This document shows, piece after piece, positions 20,379 to 31,532 of a stretch of DNA of 64,000 nucleotides. The first letter of the stretch is position 1. Every line of letters starts with the position of its first letter. Origin of the DNA: an uncultured Prochlorococcus sp. (GTDB lineage Bacteria; Cyanobacteriota; Cyanobacteriia; PCC-6307; Cyanobiaceae); the NCBI RefSeq assembly GCF_902536725.1, contig NZ_CACAYO010000008.1, positions 1-64,000 on the forward strand, read 5' to 3'. The notes below the pieces were generated by a model. It ran no database searches. It was not told the origin of the DNA and was given only the letters and a program-made list of their open reading frames with translations. The translations under genes were made by a program, and so were the position numbers.

Positions 20379-21851
20379 GTGCAAAACATTACATCTACCT
20401 TAAAAAAATTGTTTTATCTATGGAAGAGGAGTCAAGTTCCCATAAAACAACCAACTAAAATTTCAAAAATTGATAATCTAATAATTTTTTTAATATGCAT
20501 TTTAATTTCAATAATTTCTTCTTATAAAGAACTTCTTATTTCCCCCTTAAATATCTCAGATATTTTTTCCTGGCTTTTGACCTTTACTGAAGCATTTGTT
20601 AGTTCCTGGATTTTGATCATAGTATCAAAAAAAGAAAATCCTACAATTTCCTCAAGACAAATTATCTTAATCGTAACTCTTCTTTTGGCAGTGCAAGCTT
20701 CTAAATTAGCTTTGGCTTCAACCATAAGTCCATTATCTTTAATCATTCCACCAGCGTTAATAATATCTCAAGGAATGGGAAGCATAACGGCATTAGTTTG
20801 GGTATCAATAGCAAGCATTAGTTGGCCTGAACCAGAAGTTGCTGTCAACAATAATTTATTTTTAATTTTATTAGTTTGCGCTTCAGTAGTATCTCTACTT
20901 GGAGGGAGAATAAGAAGTAGAGCTCAGTTACTTCAACTATCAATTTTTGTTCCTATTGGCGCTTTGTTTAGTCAATGGATATTTATAGGTAAATATAAAA
21001 TTTCTTTTATTGAAAAACAAGAATTTGTTTTTGCTAACGATAATATATTTTCAGATTCTTTATTGTTAGCAATAGTAATGCTTTTTACCATTTTATTTAT
21101 ACCTATTTTTGAATCGATTTTTGGTTTGTTAACTAAAGCAAGATTACTCGAATTGGCTGATAAAGAGAAACCTCTCATTAGAAGATTATCTCTTGAAGCT
21201 CCAGGTACTTTTGAACATACCTTACTTATATGTGGTTTAGCAGAAGAAGCAACAAGAATAATTGGAGGTGATATTGATCTAATTAAAACTGGTGCACTAT
21301 ATCATGATGTTGGCAAATTGCATGCACCTGGTTGGTTTATTGAAAATCAAGATGGTTCAAAGAATCCTCACGATGAAATAGATGATCCTATTAAAAGCGC
21401 AGAAGTATTACAGGCACATGTTGATGAAGGATTGAAGTATGCAAGGAAAAATAGATTGCCAAAACTGATTGCCAATTTTATTCCAGAACATCAAGGTACT
21501 CTAAAAATGGGATATTTTTTTCAAAAAGCTAAAGAAAAAAATCTAGATATTAATGAAAATTATTTTAGATATAGAGGCCCTATTCCACAGTCAAAAGAAA
21601 CGGCTATTTTAATGCTTGCAGATGGATGTGAAGCAGCACTAAGAGCTATGAATATTAATGCATCTGATAAAGAAGCTTTGGAAACAATATCTAAAATTAT
21701 CTACTCACGTCAAAAAGATGGCCAATTAGACGATAGTAATTTATCGAAGGGAGAAATTTTTTTAATAAAAAGGTCGTTCTTGAATGTGTGGAAAAGAATT
21801 AGACATAGAAGAATTCAATATCCAACTAGCAAGAATAATACTTTTTCTTAA
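20379..21851 (+). CDS. 7TM-HD (PgpH-type) membrane HD hydrolase
   Basis: 490 residues: an N-terminal membrane part with about seven hydrophobic helices (residues 28-245) and a C-terminal cytoplasmic HD domain (about 275-470). HD metal ligands are visible in GTFEHTLLICGLAEEA, GALYHDVGKLH and the later IPEHQGT and ADGCEAALR. Members with this layout (7TMR-HD, PgpH) hydrolyse cyclic di-AMP. This one is shorter because the large extracytoplasmic 7TMR-HDED domain is missing, as in other cyanobacteria. c-di-AMP as substrate is inference. The start is GTG at 20379. Confidence 0.85.
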   Translation: MQNITSTLKKLFYLWKRSQVPIKQPTKISKIDNLIIFLICILISIISSYKELLISPLNISDIFSWLLTFTEAFVSSWILIIVSKKENPTISSRQIILIVTLLLAVQASKLALASTISPLSLIIPPALIISQGMGSITALVWVSIASISWPEPEVAVNNNLFLILLVCASVVSLLGGRIRSRAQLLQLSIFVPIGALFSQWIFIGKYKISFIEKQEFVFANDNIFSDSLLLAIVMLFTILFIPIFESIFGLLTKARLLELADKEKPLIRRLSLEAPGTFEHTLLICGLAEEATRIIGGDIDLIKTGALYHDVGKLHAPGWFIENQDGSKNPHDEIDDPIKSAEVLQAHVDEGLKYARKNRLPKLIANFIPEHQGTLKMGYFFQKAKEKNLDINENYFRYRGPIPQSKETAILMLADGCEAALRAMNINASDKEALETISKIIYSRQKDGQLDDSNLSKGEIFLIKRSFLNVWKRIRHRRIQYPTSKNNTFS

Positions 21852-21858
21852 TTTAAAT

Positions 21859-22251
21859 TTAAAGCCTGATACCTCTACGATGTTTTGGATTACACCAATA
21901 TAGAAGAGCTAACGTGCTTAACAATGTTGTTAAAAGAGTAAACCCACCAATTCCAAAAATGTCTTGAAGAGTTATGAGTCTTACAACTGAATAAGGACCC
22001 ATACCAGAAATTACCATTGATAGAGAAACTAGAGTTAAAGTTACTCCCCATTTTCTCTCTGCTAAAAGAGCTGCTGAAGAAACTATTCCAACAATCGCAG
22101 CGGGCCATCCAAGACTTATGGCAAGAGTTATATTTGCAACTTTTAGTGGAGGCCCATAACTTATTATTAATGCGATTATTGGAAGTGCAATTATGTTGCC
22201 AATTAAGCCAACCCACGAAAGTACCCAATATCCAAGTAACCTTTCTCTCAT
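21859..22251 (-). CDS. Four-helix integral membrane protein, unknown function
   Basis: 130 residues with four clear hydrophobic helices (about 8-30, 38-60, 68-88, 92-116) joined by short loops and a basic C-terminus (NPKHRRGIRL). No family was recognised. Convergent with the 7TM-HD gene, 7 bases apart. The regular hydrophobic pattern argues that this frame, not the overlapping frames, is real. Confidence 0.65.
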   Translation of the reverse strand: MRERLLGYWVLSWVGLIGNIIALPIIALIISYGPPLKVANITLAISLGWPAAIVGIVSSAALLAERKWGVTLTLVSLSMVISGMGPYSVVRLITLQDIFGIGGFTLLTTLLSTLALLYWCNPKHRRGIRL

Positions 22252-22332
22252 TATTTACTGCTTTAACTATCAATTCAATCTACAGTATTAAGAGACTTTT
22301 TTTTAATCTACTTAATAATCCTAGGAAATAAT

Positions 22333-23973
22333 TTAATTTGCAGGATTAGATATAAAAGCATTATTAGAACTTTCTAAATTATCAAATTGTGGATGAATTG
22401 AATTTTTTTTCTCAGAAAATACAAGTCTATTTAAGGCATTAACGTAAGCATTCGCTGCAGCAACTACAACATCCGTATCAGCAGAATGGCCAGAATATAT
22501 TTTATTATCCCTTCTTATTCTTATTGTCACTTCGCCCAAAGCATCAATTCCCTCTGTTACTGATTTAACAGAAAATTCAATTAATTCATTGGGAACTTTA
22601 GCTAATTTATTTAAAGCCTCACAAACAGCATCAACGGGTCCAGTACCTATTGATACAGCAGTATCCTCAGTATTATCTTCTGTGTTTAAAAGAGAAATGG
22701 TGGCAGTAGGTTTAGATGCGTTTCCGCAACTTACTTGTACAAGACTTAATTGAAATTTAGCTTCTGGGAGTTGAACTTGTTCACTAACAATTGCTTCTAA
22801 GTCTCTATCAGTAATTTCTCTTTTCCTGTCAGCTAAATCCTTAAAGCGGGCAAAAGCATCATTTAAATCTTCTCGACTCAAATCATATCCCATTTCTTCT
22901 AATCTCGCTCTAACTGCACTTCTTCCACTAAGTTTCCCCAAAGATATTTTGTTGTCACTCAAACCAACAGTTTTTGCATCGATAATTTCGTAAGTTAGTC
23001 TATTTTTTAAAACACCATCTTGATGAATACCTGATTCATGTGCAAAAGCGTTGGCTCCCACAATTGCTTTATTAGGTTGTACAGTCATTCCAGTTAGGTT
23101 GGAAACAAGTCTAGAGGTTTTTGTTATTTCTTCTGTCCTGATAGCTGTAAGAGGAGTTGGTGAATCTGGATTTCTTTTGAAAAAACTATTAAAAAAACTT
23201 TTCCTAACATGTAGAGCCATGACTAATTCTTCTAAGGAGGCATTACCGGCTCTTTCACCAATTCCGTTGATAGTACATTCAAGTTGTCTTGCTCCATTTT
23301 TTACAGCCTCAAGAAAATTGGCTACTGCTAAACCCAAATCATTGTGACCATGAACCGAGATTACTGCTTCATCAATATTTGGAACATTATTATTTATATC
23401 GGTAATTAGTTTGCCAAATTCACTAGGAGTTGTAAATCCAACAGTATCGGGAATATTTATTGTTGTCGCTCCTGCAGAAATTGCTAGTTGAATCACTTCG
23501 TATAAAAAATCAGGATCACTCCTTGAGGCATCTTCACAAGAAAACTCAATATCATCAACCAATGATTTTGCATAATTAACCATTTCTGGAACTATTTGAA
23601 GAACATCTTTTCTGGATTTTTTAAGTTTATGTTTAAGATGAATATCACTTGTGGCAATAAAAGTATGTATTCGTTTCTTGGGAGCTGGACTTACTGCTTC
23701 GTAACATGCTTTTATATCTCCTTTAGACGCTCTAGCCAAACCGCATATTGTAGGTCCATGTTCTTTTCCAACGGTATTGGCAATTTTATTAACAGCTTTA
23801 AAATCTCCTTGACTTGCGAAAGGGAATCCAGCCTCAATAACATCTACTCCTAACCTTGCCAATTGATGGGCTATAGCAAGTTTTTCTTCAAGATTTAAAC
23901 TTGCACCAGGAGATTGCTCTCCATCTCGAAGAGTTGTATCAAATATCAAAATTCTTCCAGGATCTTTTGACAT
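22333..23973 (-). CDS. leuA: 2-isopropylmalate synthase
   Basis: First committed step of leucine synthesis (acetyl-CoA plus 2-ketoisovalerate). 546 residues: the catalytic TIM barrel opens with [16 protein letters not shown], metal-binding [12 protein letters not shown] lies mid-protein, and [14 protein letters not shown] is the family hallmark. The C-terminal regulatory LeuA dimer domain (about 390-515) includes [10 protein letters not shown] and [24 protein letters not shown] sequence, implying leucine feedback. Divergent from the GH57 gene with a 226-base AT-rich spacer. Confidence 0.96.
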   Translation of the reverse strand: MSKDPGRILIFDTTLRDGEQSPGASLNLEEKLAIAHQLARLGVDVIEAGFPFASQGDFKAVNKIANTVGKEHGPTICGLARASKGDIKACYEAVSPAPKKRIHTFIATSDIHLKHKLKKSRKDVLQIVPEMVNYAKSLVDDIEFSCEDASRSDPDFLYEVIQLAISAGATTINIPDTVGFTTPSEFGKLITDINNNVPNIDEAVISVHGHNDLGLAVANFLEAVKNGARQLECTINGIGERAGNASLEELVMALHVRKSFFNSFFKRNPDSPTPLTAIRTEEITKTSRLVSNLTGMTVQPNKAIVGANAFAHESGIHQDGVLKNRLTYEIIDAKTVGLSDNKISLGKLSGRSAVRARLEEMGYDLSREDLNDAFARFKDLADRKREITDRDLEAIVSEQVQLPEAKFQLSLVQVSCGNASKPTATISLLNTEDNTEDTAVSIGTGPVDAVCEALNKLAKVPNELIEFSVKSVTEGIDALGEVTIRIRRDNKIYSGHSADTDVVVAAANAYVNALNRLVFSEKKNSIHPQFDNLESSNNAFISNPAN

Positions 23974-24199
23974 AAGATGGAATAAACTAATCTTATATTA
24001 AGCTAATTAAAAAAAATTGACTAGATTTAATTCAAAAAAATATTGCTGCAAATTTATAACTTAAACAATATTGGTTAAAATTCTGAAGAAAAAAATGAAA
24101 TACTTAAATTTTTAAAGTATTCTTTGAAGATCAAAGGTTCCTTTTGTATAAGGTTAATTTTGATTTTTCATAGAATTTCTGACATAAATTATAAAAAGT

Positions 24200-25783
24200 A
24201 TGAATGGGCAATACCCCCAAAAAAATGTTTTAGGTCAGTTAGCGATAGTTTTACATGCTCATCTACCTTATGTAAGAAAAAATGAAATAAACTCCTTAGA
24301 GGAGGATTGGTTATTTCAGGCGATTTTGGAATGTTATATACCGCTACTTCAATCAATAGAATCATCCAAAAATGAAAATCCTGAAAATACAAAACTTACT
24401 ATTAGTTTGTCTCCAACATTATTATCACTTCTAAATAATAAACAAATTCAAGAAACTTTCCCTGGCTGGATTAAAACAAGGAATGAATTCTTAAACGAAC
24501 TTCCACTACAAGAAAAAAATGCCTCTGCATTTTTAATAAAAAATCTTAATGATAAATATCTATATTGGCAAAATTGTTCTGGAAATTTAATTGAGAAGTT
24601 TAGGGCATTAAATAACTCTGGAAATTTGGATATTCTTACTTGTGCTGCTACACATGGATATTTACCAATTCTAAGGGAGAATCCTGAAACTATTAAAGGA
24701 CAAATTAATACAGCCATTAGGAACCATGAAAATATTTTTGAAACAAAGCCTTTTGGTATTTGGTTACCTGAATGTGCATATTATGAGGGCTTAGATGAAA
24801 TACTATTTAATTCTGGAATTAGATATACAATATTAGATGGACACGGGATTCTAAACTCCACACCAAGACCTAGATATGGTGTGTATGCCCCAATATGCTC
24901 AAAAAAAGGAGTGGCATTTTTTGGGAGAGATAGTGAGTCAACTTTGCCCGTTTGGTCTGCTAAGGATGGATTTCCGGGCGATAAAGTTTATAGGGAATTT
25001 CATAAAGATTTGGGGTGGGAATTACCTCTCTCAAAGCTTCAAAGTAAAGGTATTTCAACAAAAAGACCTTTGGGTTTAAAGTTTCATAAGATTACGGATG
25101 AAAATATTTCTTTAGGGAAAAAAGAATTTTACCTTGAAAATGAAGCTAATAATAAGGCAGCAGAACATGCTGATACCTATCTTCTAGCGAGATCCAAACA
25201 ACTAGAAAAATTGACTTTATCCTCTTCCTTTAAGCCTTTATTGGTAGCTCCATTTGATGCAGAGTTATTTGGTCATTGGTGGTATGAGGGGCCTTTTTTT
25301 ATTGAAAATATACTAAAGAACTCTAGTAAATATTCAATTAAGCTTACAAATTTAAAAGAATTCTTAATGCTAAAACCAAATCTGCAGATTTGTGATCCAT
25401 CGCCATCAAGCTGGGGGCAAGGGGGTTACCATAATTACTGGATTAATGATGCAAATGCATGGATCGTTCCAGAAATTACAAAAGCAGGCTCAACATTTGT
25501 AGGATTGTGTTTGGAAAATTTTAATAATGATTTATCTCCAAGACTCTTCAAGCAAGCTGCAAGAGAACTACTTCTTTCTGAATCTTCTGATTGGAGTTTT
25601 ATTCTAAGAGCAGGAACCACAACTGAGCTCGCAAAAGAGAGAATAGAAAAACACTTATTCAGGTTCTGGAAATTGGTTGAAATGATTAAAAATCATTCTG
25701 ATATTAATTTAAAATTTCTTGAAGATATTGAGGAAGAGGATAAAGTCTTCCCAAATATTAATATTGATGATTGGCGAAAATAA
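24200..25783 (+). CDS. GH57 family 1,4-alpha-glucan branching enzyme candidate
   Basis: 527 residues of glycoside hydrolase family 57. The N-terminal LAIVLHAHLPYVR is the family opening motif, the nucleophile is Glu191 in GIWLPECAYYEG, and the acid/base is Asp353 in VAPFDAELFGHWWYEG. The C-terminal helical domain carries WGQGGYHNYWIN. GH57 members of this length and with these motifs make alpha-1,6 branches in glycogen. Working with malQ (6.6 kb) it would shape glycogen whose breakdown feeds zwf. The ATG follows an AT-rich leader without a clear Shine-Dalgarno. Confidence 0.88.
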   Translation: MNGQYPQKNVLGQLAIVLHAHLPYVRKNEINSLEEDWLFQAILECYIPLLQSIESSKNENPENTKLTISLSPTLLSLLNNKQIQETFPGWIKTRNEFLNELPLQEKNASAFLIKNLNDKYLYWQNCSGNLIEKFRALNNSGNLDILTCAATHGYLPILRENPETIKGQINTAIRNHENIFETKPFGIWLPECAYYEGLDEILFNSGIRYTILDGHGILNSTPRPRYGVYAPICSKKGVAFFGRDSESTLPVWSAKDGFPGDKVYREFHKDLGWELPLSKLQSKGISTKRPLGLKFHKITDENISLGKKEFYLENEANNKAAEHADTYLLARSKQLEKLTLSSSFKPLLVAPFDAELFGHWWYEGPFFIENILKNSSKYSIKLTNLKEFLMLKPNLQICDPSPSSWGQGGYHNYWINDANAWIVPEITKAGSTFVGLCLENFNNDLSPRLFKQAARELLLSESSDWSFILRAGTTTELAKERIEKHLFRFWKLVEMIKNHSDINLKFLEDIEEEDKVFPNINIDDWRK

Positions 25784-25788
25784 AAATA

Positions 25789-27000
25789 CTAATTTAACTT
25801 GAGCATTCCAAGTTTTACTTTTAGAGGTGAATTTATAAACATCTTACTCATCACGTAAATTAGTTTTGGAAGTGGAAGTGTATTAGTAAGAAAACCTACC
25901 CATTCATTTGTTGATAATCTAAAGAAATTTGAGAAAAAGCTTCTTAATCTACCCTCGTCAAAACTCATCAATCTTCTTAGACCGTATTGGTAAAGTTTAT
26001 GCCTTTGTGTTAACTCGTAAGGCCATAAGATTTCCCAACCTTTTGAAGCTAATTCTAGTGAACTAAGATGAGGTTCTTTTAAAAAGATTGCTAATTTTTG
26101 TGCAAGGAGTGGAGCCCTTCTTAATAAAGATCCAACCATGTATCCTGATGCAGGATGAACCATACTTGCAGACCCTCCGAAACCAAGTACAAATTGTTTT
26201 TTAAATGGGAGGGGTAAATTCATAGGGAAAAGGCAATTCTCTTCATGAAAAATTTCACTTACCTCAATACCTTTACTATTAAGTCTTTTATAAAGTCTTT
26301 TTTTAAGATTTTCTTGGGTTAATGCAGGGTAACTAGCTAATGAAGTTTCTTCAACAAAATAAGTCTCGTCGCCAAGATCCATTGCATAAAGGAAGGAAGG
26401 AGATGATAACTTTTCTTCATTGCTTAAATGATTTGGACGAAAATCCATTAGGACAAATTGTTCTTTATTCACAGGTGGTGATGTAAATTTACCTACAATT
26501 CCGTAAGCAGCTTGTTGAGCGATTTCATTTTGAACTGGTCTTTTTACAAAATTACTTTTATGACCACTTGCGTCAATAACTAATCTCGCCTTTATTTTGA
26601 GACCTGAAAAACAAATTACTTCAGATAGTTTATTTTTTTCTTTGATGTCTTTTGCTGTTTCATTCAACCAATCAATACCTTTACATTTTTTTAAAAGTTC
26701 ATTTTGAAAGGCTTCTTGATTTATTAAACCATAATCGTAGTTGTGTTTAGTCGGATTATCCCCTTTTTTATTTTCCCCATCTCCAAAAAAACTAACTGTT
26801 TTACACCATCGGTGAGATAACAAGGACTCTAATCCTAATTCTTCTAATTCAGATGCCCAAATACCATATGTATTCTCCCATTTTTCATTTGGAGATTTTG
26901 TTGATATGCCCTTAATATTTAAATCTTGCTTGGCTAATTCTGAAGCTAAACATAATGCTGCAGGACCTGAACCTAAAATTAAAATATCAAGAATTTCCAT
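25789..27000 (-). CDS. crtL: Lycopene cyclase (CrtL type)
   Basis: 403 residues of the plant/cyanobacterial FAD-dependent lycopene cyclase family. The N-terminal dinucleotide fold is DILILGSGPAALCLASELA, followed by YGIWASELEELG, the flavin motif DASGH, and the conserved MDFR and EETSL segments; FGGSASMVHPASGYMVG is near the C-terminus. It closes beta (or epsilon) ionone rings on lycopene. Picocyanobacteria have two CrtL paralogues, and ring specificity cannot be decided by eye. Convergent with the GH57 gene; 25 bases downstream of gyrA on the same strand. Confidence 0.88.
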   Translation of the reverse strand: MEILDILILGSGPAALCLASELAKQDLNIKGISTKSPNEKWENTYGIWASELEELGLESLLSHRWCKTVSFFGDGENKKGDNPTKHNYDYGLINQEAFQNELLKKCKGIDWLNETAKDIKEKNKLSEVICFSGLKIKARLVIDASGHKSNFVKRPVQNEIAQQAAYGIVGKFTSPPVNKEQFVLMDFRPNHLSNEEKLSSPSFLYAMDLGDETYFVEETSLASYPALTQENLKKRLYKRLNSKGIEVSEIFHEENCLFPMNLPLPFKKQFVLGFGGSASMVHPASGYMVGSLLRRAPLLAQKLAIFLKEPHLSSLELASKGWEILWPYELTQRHKLYQYGLRRLMSFDEGRLRSFFSNFFRLSTNEWVGFLTNTLPLPKLIYVMSKMFINSPLKVKLGMLKLN

Positions 27001-27024
27001 ATTATTTAGCTAACCATAAGGCTT

Positions 27025-29622
27025 TTAATTTTGTTCATCTGAGCTAGGTTGGTCTTTTTCCTCTATTTGTTCACGAGGTACCAATACCACTTCAGATAAA
27101 TGATCACCGTCATCTAATCTTTGTAATTTTACTCCTGTAGCTGCCCTAGATTGCTGAGAGATTTTATCTGCATTTGTTCTTACTATTACCCCTTTTTCGC
27201 TCACAAGTAGTAATTCTTCTCCTTCGCCAAAGACCTTCAAACAAACTAACTGATCATCATTAATTCTAAATTTTATTGCTCTTAAACCCATGCCTGCTCT
27301 TTTTTGTAATCTAAACTGAGCTACTGGGACTCTCTTTCCTAGTCCAAACGCACTGGCTATTAATACCCATGGACCATCTGAAGAGTTTTCCTCAATATTA
27401 TCATCAAGATCTTCTGTGAGATCTTCAATTTGAGCCAACTGATCAACCAAATTAGATGTTAAAACATCCATAGAAACTAAATTGTCGCCTTCTCTCAAGT
27501 TCATTGATTTAACCCCTCTTGCTGTTCTACCAAGTGGTCTTAATTCATTGATATCTAGTCTGAAATGAATCGCCATTCCTTTTTTTGATCCAATCAGAAC
27601 ACTATCACCTTCTTTTGATAATCTGACCCAGGTTAGGGCATCTCCATCCTCAAGATTAATCGCTATTAATCCATTTGAGCGAATTTTTGAGAAAGCGGAA
27701 AGTGCAGTTCTTTTTATAAAGCCAGCTTTGGTTAGCATTACTAAATAACGATCGTCAACAAAAGAATCCACAGCAACTAGTGAAGTTATTTTTTCTTCTC
27801 TTGGAATTGGGAGAAGTTGAACTGATGGAGTCCCTTTTGCTGTTCTGCTACTCATAGGAACTCTATATGCTGGGAGAGCATAAGCTACTCCTCTATCACT
27901 GAAAAGTAAAAGAGTATCATGATCGTTGCAGCTTATAAATAATTTCACGTCATCATCTTCTTTGGTTTTTGTGCCAGCTTTACCCCTTGAACCACGACTG
28001 GTAGATTCAAAATCATTAACAGGCATTCTTTTTAAATAACCTGCTTCAGTTAAAAGAACTACTGATCTGTCATTAGCTATTAGATCAATATCATCTAATC
28101 CGCCTCCTAAATCTAGTATTTCTGTTTTCCTAGGAGAAGAGAATTTTTCATCGATTTTATTAATTTCTTCAAGAATAATTTCAAAAATTCTTTCTTTGCT
28201 ATTTAATATTTGCTGATATAGGTTTATTTTTCGGGTTAACTCATTATGTTCCCCTTTGATTTTATCTGCTTCAAGTGCTGTTAATCTTCTTAATTGCATT
28301 TGTAAAATTGCATCTGCCTGTATAGAAGATAATCTATGGTCGTTTTGTAATTTTTCTCGAGCTGATACTGAATCTTTCGCTGATCTTATTAGATTTATAA
28401 TTTCATCCATAGCATCTAAGGCCAATAAAAGACCTTTTACAATATGATCTCTCTCTTCAGCCTTTTTTAATAAAAATACTGTTCTTCGCCTTATTGTCTC
28501 AACCCTAAAATCCAGAAAAACGTCTAACATTTTCCTGAGTGAAAGTGTTGTGGGCTCACCTTTTACTAAAGCAAGGATATTTGCACTAAAGTTATTTTGT
28601 AAAGGCGTTAACTTAAATAAATTATTTAAAACTACTTGTGGGTAGGCATCTCTTTTTAGTTCAATAACAATTCTCATCCCATCTCGATCACTTTCATCTC
28701 TAATATCAGAAATACCTTCTAATTTTTTTTCATTAACCAGATCAGCAATTCTTTCTATTAATGCCGCTTTATTAGTTTGAAATGGAAGCTCTGTAATTAT
28801 TACTGCATCTTTCTCTGCTCTACCTATGGATTTAATTTGCTCAATATTTGCTACCCCTCTCATGGTTATTGACCCCCTTCCTGTTTTAAAAGTTTCTCTA
28901 ATACCGTCTCTGCCTAAGATTTGACCACCTGTGGGGAAATCAGGACCCTTAATTATTTCAAAAAGTTCACTATCTTCAATTGAAGGGTTTTTGATTATTG
29001 ATTTAAGACCATTAATTAATTCCCCTAAGTTATGAGGTGGAATATTAGTTGCCATTCCTACTGCTATTCCAGATGAACCATTTAAAAGTAATTGGGGGAT
29101 CCTAGCAGGTAAAACTGTTGGCTCTTGCTGAGAACCGTCAAAATTATCGGCGAAATCTACAGTTTCAGATTCAATATCCTCTAATAAACTTTCATCCGTA
29201 AGAGACTGTAAACGAGATTCTGTATATCTCATTGCTGCTGGAGGGTCGTTATCAACAGAACCAAAGTTTCCATGGCCATCTATGAGGGGCATCCTCATAG
29301 AGAAATCCTGGGCCATCCTAACCAAAGCGTCATAAACAGCAGTATCGCCATGAGGGTGGTATTTACCAAGTACTTCTCCTACAACTCTTGCACATTTTCT
29401 GTATGGTCTACCGCTAGTCAAACCAAGTTCATACATTGCATAAAGAATTCTTCTGTGAACAGGTTTTAATCCATCTCTTGCATCTGGAAGAGCACGACCG
29501 ACTATAACGCTCATTGCATACTCAAGGTATGAACGGGACATCTCATTTCTTAAGTCAGTCTGAATAATTCGGTCGTTATCTTCGCTTAATCCTGAGTTAT
29601 CGGAATCTAAAATATCAGACAT
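27025..29622 (-). CDS. gyrA: DNA gyrase subunit A
   Basis: 865 residues. The breakage-reunion domain carries catalytic Tyr133 in MRYTESRLQ, preceded by [18 protein letters not shown] and [14 protein letters not shown]. The C-terminal beta-pinwheel has repeated blades, and the GyrA box appears as SRGSRGKAG instead of the canonical QRRGGKG, still a basic Gly-rich turn. With GyrB it introduces negative supercoils. The acidic tail ([15 protein letters not shown]) is common. Single ATG start at 29622. Confidence 0.97.
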   Translation of the reverse strand: MSDILDSDNSGLSEDNDRIIQTDLRNEMSRSYLEYAMSVIVGRALPDARDGLKPVHRRILYAMYELGLTSGRPYRKCARVVGEVLGKYHPHGDTAVYDALVRMAQDFSMRMPLIDGHGNFGSVDNDPPAAMRYTESRLQSLTDESLLEDIESETVDFADNFDGSQQEPTVLPARIPQLLLNGSSGIAVGMATNIPPHNLGELINGLKSIIKNPSIEDSELFEIIKGPDFPTGGQILGRDGIRETFKTGRGSITMRGVANIEQIKSIGRAEKDAVIITELPFQTNKAALIERIADLVNEKKLEGISDIRDESDRDGMRIVIELKRDAYPQVVLNNLFKLTPLQNNFSANILALVKGEPTTLSLRKMLDVFLDFRVETIRRRTVFLLKKAEERDHIVKGLLLALDAMDEIINLIRSAKDSVSAREKLQNDHRLSSIQADAILQMQLRRLTALEADKIKGEHNELTRKINLYQQILNSKERIFEIILEEINKIDEKFSSPRKTEILDLGGGLDDIDLIANDRSVVLLTEAGYLKRMPVNDFESTSRGSRGKAGTKTKEDDDVKLFISCNDHDTLLLFSDRGVAYALPAYRVPMSSRTAKGTPSVQLLPIPREEKITSLVAVDSFVDDRYLVMLTKAGFIKRTALSAFSKIRSNGLIAINLEDGDALTWVRLSKEGDSVLIGSKKGMAIHFRLDINELRPLGRTARGVKSMNLREGDNLVSMDVLTSNLVDQLAQIEDLTEDLDDNIEENSSDGPWVLIASAFGLGKRVPVAQFRLQKRAGMGLRAIKFRINDDQLVCLKVFGEGEELLLVSEKGVIVRTNADKISQQSRAATGVKLQRLDDGDHLSEVVLVPREQIEEKDQPSSDEQN

Positions 29623-29802
29623 ACAAAAATCCTTTCTTTAATAATAATCGCTGATTGTCATAATGAATTAAAAAAAAGATTTATTTAATTCCCAAATACT
29701 CACATTTACACACAAATCAAAATAAAACCTGTTGTTTTTGATTAAACCTTGGCTTATTACCCCTTTAGTTGTTAATTTAATCAGAATATAAAGAAAACTA
29801 CC

Positions 29803-30966
29803 GTGAATATTGAACTTGGTTTAAATAAAAAAGTCAGAAGGGCCTATGGCATCGATGAAATAGCTTTAGTCCCTGGTAATAGAACACTTGATTACGATTT
29901 GACTGATCCTTCTTGGTCAATAGGTGATTTTAAAAGAGAAGTCCCAATCATTGCTAGTGCCATGGATAGTGTTGTCGATGTCAATACAGCTGTAGAGCTT
30001 ACAAAATTAGGTTCCCTTGGGGTTATTAATATGGAGGGAATACAAACTCGATATGAAAACCCTGATGAAATATTGAACCAAATAGCATCAGTAGGGAAGA
30101 ATGATTTTGTTCCATTAATGCAGAAAATATACAGTGAACCGGTCAAGGAGGGATTGATTGTACAAAGAATAAATGAGGTGAAAGAAAGAGGAGGTATAGC
30201 AGCTTTTAGTGGGACTCCTCAAGCTGCCATTAAGTTTAAAGAAACACTTAATAATTCCAAAATAGATTTGTTTTTTCTTCAAGGAACAGTTGTTTCCACT
30301 GAGCATCTTGGTATGGAAGGTAAAGAAACCTTAAATATTAAAAATCTCTGTCAATCTATGAATGTCCCAGTTGTAGCAGGGAATTGTGTTACTTACGAAG
30401 TTGCAAAACTTCTTATGGATGCTGGAGTTGCAGGATTGATGGTTGGAATAGGACCTGGAGCGGCATGTACATCAAGAGGAGTATTGGGAATTGGAATCCC
30501 CCAAGCAACTGCAATTGCTGATTGTAGCGCGGCAAGAAATGATTACTTTAAAGAAAGTGGTCGTTATATTCCTATTATTGGTGATGGAGGAATTGTTACT
30601 GGCGGAGATATCTGTAAATGTTTAGCATGTGGAGCAGATGCTGTAATGATTGGATCCCCAATAGCTAAATCCTCAAACGCTCCAGGTAAAGGATTTCACT
30701 GGGGTATGGCTACTCCAAGTCCAGTATTGCCAAGGGGTACAAGAATTGAAGTTGGTTCTACAGGATCCTTAGAAAGAATAATTAAAGGCCCTGCTTTACT
30801 TGATGATGGGACGCATAACTTATTAGGAGCCATTAGAACATCAATGAGTACTCTTGGTGCAAAAAACATTAAAGAAATGCAAGAAGTTGAAATAGTTATC
30901 GCACCATCGCTTCTTACAGAAGGCAAGGTTTATCAAAAAGCTCAGCAGCTTGGGATGGGTAAGTAG
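29803..30966 (+). CDS. guaB3: GuaB3-type IMP dehydrogenase family protein
   Basis: 387 residues, a TIM barrel without the CBS pair that canonical GuaB (about 490 residues) carries between barrel halves. IMPDH/GMPR motifs: NTAVELTKLGSLGVINMEG, the catalytic loop GIGPGAACTSRGVLG with Cys222, GDGGIVTGGDICKCLACGADAVMIG (IMP phosphate site), and GTRIEVGSTGSLE. This matches the GuaB3 branch found in cyanobacteria and actinobacteria, for which IMPDH activity has been reported. The start is GTG at 29803. Yfr1 follows downstream. Confidence 0.9.
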   Translation: MNIELGLNKKVRRAYGIDEIALVPGNRTLDYDLTDPSWSIGDFKREVPIIASAMDSVVDVNTAVELTKLGSLGVINMEGIQTRYENPDEILNQIASVGKNDFVPLMQKIYSEPVKEGLIVQRINEVKERGGIAAFSGTPQAAIKFKETLNNSKIDLFFLQGTVVSTEHLGMEGKETLNIKNLCQSMNVPVVAGNCVTYEVAKLLMDAGVAGLMVGIGPGAACTSRGVLGIGIPQATAIADCSAARNDYFKESGRYIPIIGDGGIVTGGDICKCLACGADAVMIGSPIAKSSNAPGKGFHWGMATPSPVLPRGTRIEVGSTGSLERIIKGPALLDDGTHNLLGAIRTSMSTLGAKNIKEMQEVEIVIAPSLLTEGKVYQKAQQLGMGK

Positions 30967-31036
30967 TTCACTTAGAGAAATATTATAAATTCTTGGTGAA
31001 TTAAGTATTAATTTGAAAAATTTTCTAATTAGGAGT

Positions 31037-31042
31037 TATTAT
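31037..31042 (+). promoter_or_regulatory. -10 element candidate for Yfr1
   Basis: TATTAT at 31037-31042 lies 8-9 bases before the G-run where the Yfr1 RNA is expected to start (about 31051-31052). No clear -35 is visible, which is common in this group. Position is inferred from the RNA's conserved 5' hairpin. Confidence 0.5.
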
Positions 31043-31051
31043 GAAATGATG

Positions 31052-31107
31052 GGGGAAACCCCATACTCCTCACACACTAAATCGCCCGTTTAATCGGGCT
31101 TTTTTTA
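31052..31107 (+). ncRNA. yfr1: Small regulatory RNA Yfr1
   Basis: About 55 nt: a 5' hairpin GGGGAAACCCC, then the single-stranded signature ACTCCTCACACACT, then the Rho-independent terminator GCCCG-TTTAAT-CGGGC followed by seven T. This layout (two hairpins around the invariant CU/CA motif) and the position between the IMP dehydrogenase gene and trxA are exactly those of Yfr1 in Prochlorococcus and Synechococcus. Yfr1 is abundant and represses outer-membrane porin mRNAs by pairing through the central motif. It also serves as the transcription boundary between guaB3 and trxA. Confidence 0.93.
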
Positions 31108-31197
31108 AATATTTTGTTACTTATATTATTTAATCTGTAATGAAATCATCACTTAAAAGAATTGCCTGCTAAATTTTCAAAAAGGAATACTTAAATT

Positions 31198-31521
31198 ATG
31201 TCATCAGCTCCAGCCGTAACTGATTCTTCATTTGACAAAGATGTACTGCAAAGTGATCTACCAGTATTGGTTGATTTTTGGGCCCCATGGTGCGGTCCAT
31301 GTAGGATGGTTGCACCAGTTGTAGAAGAAATCTCAAAAGACTTTGAAGGTAAAATTAAAGTTTTTAAATTAAACACAGATGAGAATCCAAATGTTGCTAG
31401 TCAATATGGAATTAGAAGTATTCCAACATTAATGATCTTTAAAGGAGGTCAAAAAGTTGATACCGTTGTTGGAGCTGTACCAAAAGCAACTCTTTCAAGC
31501 ACTTTAGCTAAGCATTTATAA
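31198..31521 (+). CDS. trxA: Thioredoxin (m-type)
   Basis: 107 residues with the active site WCGPC (Trp31, Cys32, Cys35), the cis-proline loop [10 protein letters not shown] and the DFWAPW lead strand. Standard thioredoxin length. It passes electrons from thioredoxin reductase to light-regulated enzymes and is the expected partner for redox control of G6PDH/OpcA. hisH starts 11 bases after its stop. Confidence 0.97.
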   Translation: MSSAPAVTDSSFDKDVLQSDLPVLVDFWAPWCGPCRMVAPVVEEISKDFEGKIKVFKLNTDENPNVASQYGIRSIPTLMIFKGGQKVDTVVGAVPKATLSSTLAKHL

Positions 31522-31532
31522 ATTTAAAACTT

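Noticed and set aside
22017..22331. Open frame of 104 codons on the plus strand opposite the four-helix membrane gene
   Set aside because: The minus-strand frame has regular membrane helices; the plus frame is Leu/Gln-rich antisense shadow without family features.
24099..24122. Inverted repeat AATACTT...AAGTATT between leuA and the GH57 gene
   Set aside because: AT-only arms in an AT-rich spacer; no T-run or regulator context, so likely chance.
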